Assembly (NCBI GenBank): GCA_964473255.1 | Contig: CAYYOT010000006.1 | Span: 51,717 to 115,716, forward strand | Direction: 5' to 3' | DNA: 64,000 nt | Source of the DNA: Kuafuiihalomonas sp964473255 | GTDB lineage: Bacteria; Myxococcota; Kuafuiibacteriia; Kuafuiibacteriales; Kuafuiibacteriaceae | Part shown: positions 61,560 to 64,000 of the stretch, piece after piece | How positions within the stretch are numbered: the first letter of the stretch is position 1 | How the letters are laid out: each line of letters opens with the position of its first letter | Notes under the pieces: generated by a model | Databases searched by the model: none | Seen by the model: only the letters and a program-made list of their open reading frames with translations | What the model was told of the DNA's origin: nothing | Made by a program: the position numbers and the translations under genes

Positions 61560-61836
61560 TTCAACCTCCAGGTTCAGCGCAGGTGGACTACGCGCGAGGT
61601 TACGATCCATTTAATATGCCACGGGCTCGCGCCTCGTTCTTGGCTCTCGCCCTCTGGTGGCGAGGTGTCGACAGGTAACTCGTGCTGAAGAGGCCTTACC
61701 GCAGAGTTACGGATGACTCGATGCAGAGCGAGTGACGCACCGCGGGAGCTCGTGGGCGGTCAGCCGCAAAAGGGGCGGACGCTCGGTTGGCGCGATCGAC
61801 GACGCCAATCGTGCAGCAGCCATCTTCGCAGGAATT
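61560..61836. other. Gap between hsp20 and the antiporter gene
   Basis: 277 bp. Leader and promoter of hsp20 and the end of the antiporter gene (both on the minus strand). A hairpin CTCGCC-N7-GGCGAG lies at 61646-61664 and could be a weak terminator for the antiporter. No gene. Confidence 0.45.
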
Positions 61837-63114
61837 TCAGGACGCGCTTCGAACGGTCTCGGCGGAGCCGAAAAAACGGCGGATCAGCCGCCCGACCGTG
61901 AGGCCCTGGACCAAGATCGAGAAGACGACCGTCGCGTAAGCCGCGGTGAGAAGGATGTCTCGCGTATCGGATGGCGGGAGCTTCATGGCGAGGGCCACGC
62001 TGACGCCGCCTTTGAGGCCGCCCCAGATCAAGACCTGCGTCGTCCCTGGAGCGAGCGCGAGTTGCCGCCGGAGCACCGTCAATGGCACCCCGACCCCCAC
62101 GGTGCGCGCTACCAGAACCAAAGGAATGAGCAGCACCGCTGCGAGCAGCGTGGATGGCTCCAGCTCGATGGCGAAGACCTCCAGGCCGATGAGCAGAAAG
62201 AGCAGCGCGTTGAGCGCCTCGTCGACGAAGTACCACACGATGTCCAGGTGTCTTCGCGTCGATTCGCTCATCGCGAGGTAGCGGCCGCTGTTTCCGAGCA
62301 TGAGGCCCGCGACCACCGCGGCGAGGGGCCCGGAGACGTGGAGACGGGTCGCCACCAAGTTCAGTCCGAGGACGGTGGCGACGCTGATCAGGATCTCCAG
62401 GTTGGCCTCGTCCAGGGTCTTGAGGGCGCGGTAGGCGGCATACCCGAAAGCGAGACCGACCAGAACACCGCCGACCACCTCTTGCACGAGAAGGCCAGTG
62501 ACCGAAAGCGCGGTGACGGGGGGGCCGTGTCCCTCGCCCGCGGTCGCGTAGCCCAACAGAGCAAGAAAGATGACGACGCCCACCCCGTCGTTGAAGAGGC
62601 TCTCGCCGACCACTTTGACCTCGAGGTCTCTGGGGGCCCCGGCTTGCTTCATGATGCCCAAGACGGCGATGGGGTCGGTCGGCGAAATCAGCGCTCCGAA
62701 GACGAGGCACCAGCGCCAGCCGACGTCGAGTCCGAGCGCGGTGAATACGCCATAGGCCAGCGCGGCCGCGGTGATGGTGGAAACCGCGATCCCGACCGTG
62801 GCCAGAGCCAAAATCGGAACCCTGCGGTCGACGAGGAGCTCGATGTCGACGTGGAGGGCTCCGGCGAAGAGAAGAACGCTCAGCATCCCGTAGAGGATGG
62901 CGTTCGCGAAGTCGATGCTCTGGACGGCTTCGCGGGTAGCCGAGGCCAGGCCCAACCCGGGTACGAGCGCATCGACGATGAGCATGGCCAATGATGCCGC
63001 CAGACCCGAAACGAGCAGGCCGATCGTGAAGGGAAGCCGAAGGACGTGGTGATTGAAGAGGCCGAAGATCGCGGCCAAGACGAACAAGGTCGCCGTCGCG
63101 TCGAGGACGTACAC
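61837..63114 (-). CDS. CPA1-type Na+/H+ antiporter
   Basis: 425 residues, about 12 membrane helices. Contains the family's ion-site motif F-N-D-G-V-G-V-V in helix 5 (the Asp is the transport carboxylate), and S-P-T-D-P-I-A-V just before it. Exchanges Na+ (or K+) for H+. Fits with an NQR-driven sodium cycle, by inference. Confidence 0.93.
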   Translation of the reverse strand: MYVLDATATLFVLAAIFGLFNHHVLRLPFTIGLLVSGLAASLAMLIVDALVPGLGLASATREAVQSIDFANAILYGMLSVLLFAGALHVDIELLVDRRVPILALATVGIAVSTITAAALAYGVFTALGLDVGWRWCLVFGALISPTDPIAVLGIMKQAGAPRDLEVKVVGESLFNDGVGVVIFLALLGYATAGEGHGPPVTALSVTGLLVQEVVGGVLVGLAFGYAAYRALKTLDEANLEILISVATVLGLNLVATRLHVSGPLAAVVAGLMLGNSGRYLAMSESTRRHLDIVWYFVDEALNALLFLLIGLEVFAIELEPSTLLAAVLLIPLVLVARTVGVGVPLTVLRRQLALAPGTTQVLIWGGLKGGVSVALAMKLPPSDTRDILLTAAYATVVFSILVQGLTVGRLIRRFFGSAETVRSAS

Positions 63115-63174
63115 GCCACAGACTGCTACCGAAGCCGGAGGCTCGAAGATACCCCGCCCGCGGCGTTCCCGAGA

Positions 63175-63708
63175 CTACCGCTGAGGCATCGGCTCGAGGC
63201 GGGAGACATCGTAGCCGAGCTCGGTGATGCGCGTGACGATGGACTCGTAGATATCGGTCGGGAGAGTCGGCGTTCGACTCAGAATCCAGAGATAGCGGCG
63301 TTTGGGTTCACCGACGACCGACCAACGGTACTCGGGGTCGAGGGCGATGACCCAGTAGTCGCCTTTGAAGGGCCAGAAGAACTGAACCTTCAGGCGCTCC
63401 GGGTGCTCGGGGTCGGGAGCCCAGGCCTTGCCTTCAGAGGTCGTGCGCTCGCCGTCGAGCGTCTCCTTGTTGCCGCCGTTGACAACGCGGATCTTCCCGT
63501 CGTCGCGCAGCGAGTATTCGGCGGTGACTCCGACGAGGCCCTTCTCGAATCGAAATGGATACTTGGCGATCTCGTACCAGAGGCCCAGGTATCGCTCGGT
63601 CTCAAGAGTATCGACCGACTCGAGCGGCCCCGCATCGGGAAGCGCGCCGCTCGGACTCGAAGCGCAGGCGGTCGCAGCGACGAAGACAGCAGCGGCAAGG
63701 ACGCGCAT
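63175..63708 (-). CDS. Bacterial lipocalin (Blc-like) lipoprotein
   Basis: 177 residues from ATG 63708. Lipoprotein signal ends A-T-A-C-A. Lipocalin motif 1 G-L-W-Y-E-I-A-K-Y-P and Y-W-V-I-A-L-D-P-E-Y are present. Carries lipids in the envelope. 60 bp downstream is the antiporter gene start. Confidence 0.92.
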   Translation of the reverse strand: MRVLAAAVFVAATACASSPSGALPDAGPLESVDTLETERYLGLWYEIAKYPFRFEKGLVGVTAEYSLRDDGKIRVVNGGNKETLDGERTTSEGKAWAPDPEHPERLKVQFFWPFKGDYWVIALDPEYRWSVVGEPKRRYLWILSRTPTLPTDIYESIVTRITELGYDVSRLEPMPQR

Positions 63709-63836
63709 GACCCGAAGCGGGCTACCACTCGTCGGGATCGCCGTCGACGATCTCGCACCACCTCCGCGGATCTCGAAGCCCCGTCGGCCTTGGCGCCCGC
63801 CGGGCTTCGTCGTTTTCGGGGCGGGCGCCAGTGAGC

Positions 63837-64000
63837 TCACCGCGCGGGACGCGGTTCGGCAGGCGGCGCCCGGTCCCGTCCGTGGACGTGGAGGATGGGG
63901 GTGCGTCCGAAGGTCCAGCGGATGTTGGTGGCGGGGGGCTCGGCAGTCAGGCGTCCTTCGTGGATTCCGTGGATGTGGCACCAGGAGCAGAGGCTGGCCA
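63837..64000 (-). CDS. HNH endonuclease-like protein (3' end only)
   Basis: 53 residues are visible; the start lies beyond the right edge. They read L-C-S-W-C-H-I-H-G-I-H-E-G-R, followed by a W-T-F-G-R strand and a Pro/Arg-rich tail. This matches the last part of HNH nucleases, where a Cys-x-x-Cys/His group binds metal near the end. The call rests on this short stretch. Confidence 0.55.
   Translation of the reverse strand, partial: ASLCSWCHIHGIHEGRLTAEPPATNIRWTFGRTPILHVHGRDRAPPAEPRPAR

Overview
The window comes from a high-GC, gene-dense genome that looks like a phototrophic member of the Myxococcota. Three things point there: a DUF2330 protein with a MYXO-CTERM-like tail, an AgmX/PglI-type lipoprotein, and a carotenoid cluster that includes a MerR/CarA-CarH-type regulator, as in Myxococcus. 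What is unusual is a complete purple-bacterial type light-harvesting (puc) operon near the right end. Phylum placement is an inference from gene content.

Layout. 1-6.6 kb: secreted or lipoprotein genes with haem motifs, plus a DUF1501 protein. 6.7-11.4 kb: a 5'-3' exonuclease, a PilT ATPase, a UbiA-type prenyltransferase and MurI. 11.4-19 kb: NUDIX, GcvP, a Grx-IscA-rhodanese fusion, a WecG-type glycosyltransferase, an AgmX-like lipoprotein and a dicarboxylate symporter. 19-25.7 kb: DUF2330, DUF3365 haem, DUF420, a J-like/TPR protein, an HMA/DCC pair and a K+ channel. 25.8-34.3 kb: carotenoid cluster (crtD, crtC, lycopene cyclase, crtE, crtI, crtB, MerR regulator). 34.2-36.5 kb: a two-component system whose NtrC-like regulator has a non-canonical GAFTGA loop. 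36.7-42.9 kb: GT21-type glycosyltransferase, a cytochrome-like protein without a haem motif, amidase, thiE, thiM, a CBS protein and a membrane protein. 42.9-46.5 kb: pstSCAB. 46.7-53.9 kb: nqrABCDEF-apbE-nqrM, a complete Na+-NQR set with its flavin transferase and maturation factor. 54-55.4 kb: a CBS protein and Nei. 55.5-60.1 kb: the puc operon. 60.6-64 kb: CBS, Hsp20, a Na+/H+ antiporter, a lipocalin and the tail of an HNH nuclease.

The puc operon (minus strand) reads pucB, pucA, a hairpin, a novel repeat protein (called X here), pucC, a peptide deformylase, a short paralogue of X (called Y), and a putative beta-barrel. The antenna alpha and beta chains keep every pigment-binding position known from LH2 except alpha Tyr44, which is Phe. 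X and Y share an N-terminal domain and a short G-[MLI]-P-L motif that is repeated in X. No family is recognised for them, and they are the best candidates for an undescribed light-harvesting accessory system. Upstream of pucB are two tandem TGT-N12-ACA-type sites spaced 8 bp apart, the arrangement bound by PpsR/CrtJ in purple bacteria. No reaction-centre (puf) or bacteriochlorophyll (bch) genes are in the window, so the rest of the photosynthesis machinery must lie elsewhere.

Likely cooperation: the crt genes supply carotenoid, the puc operon builds a peripheral antenna, and NQR with Pst, the K+ channel and the antiporter handle ion-coupled energy and phosphate supply.
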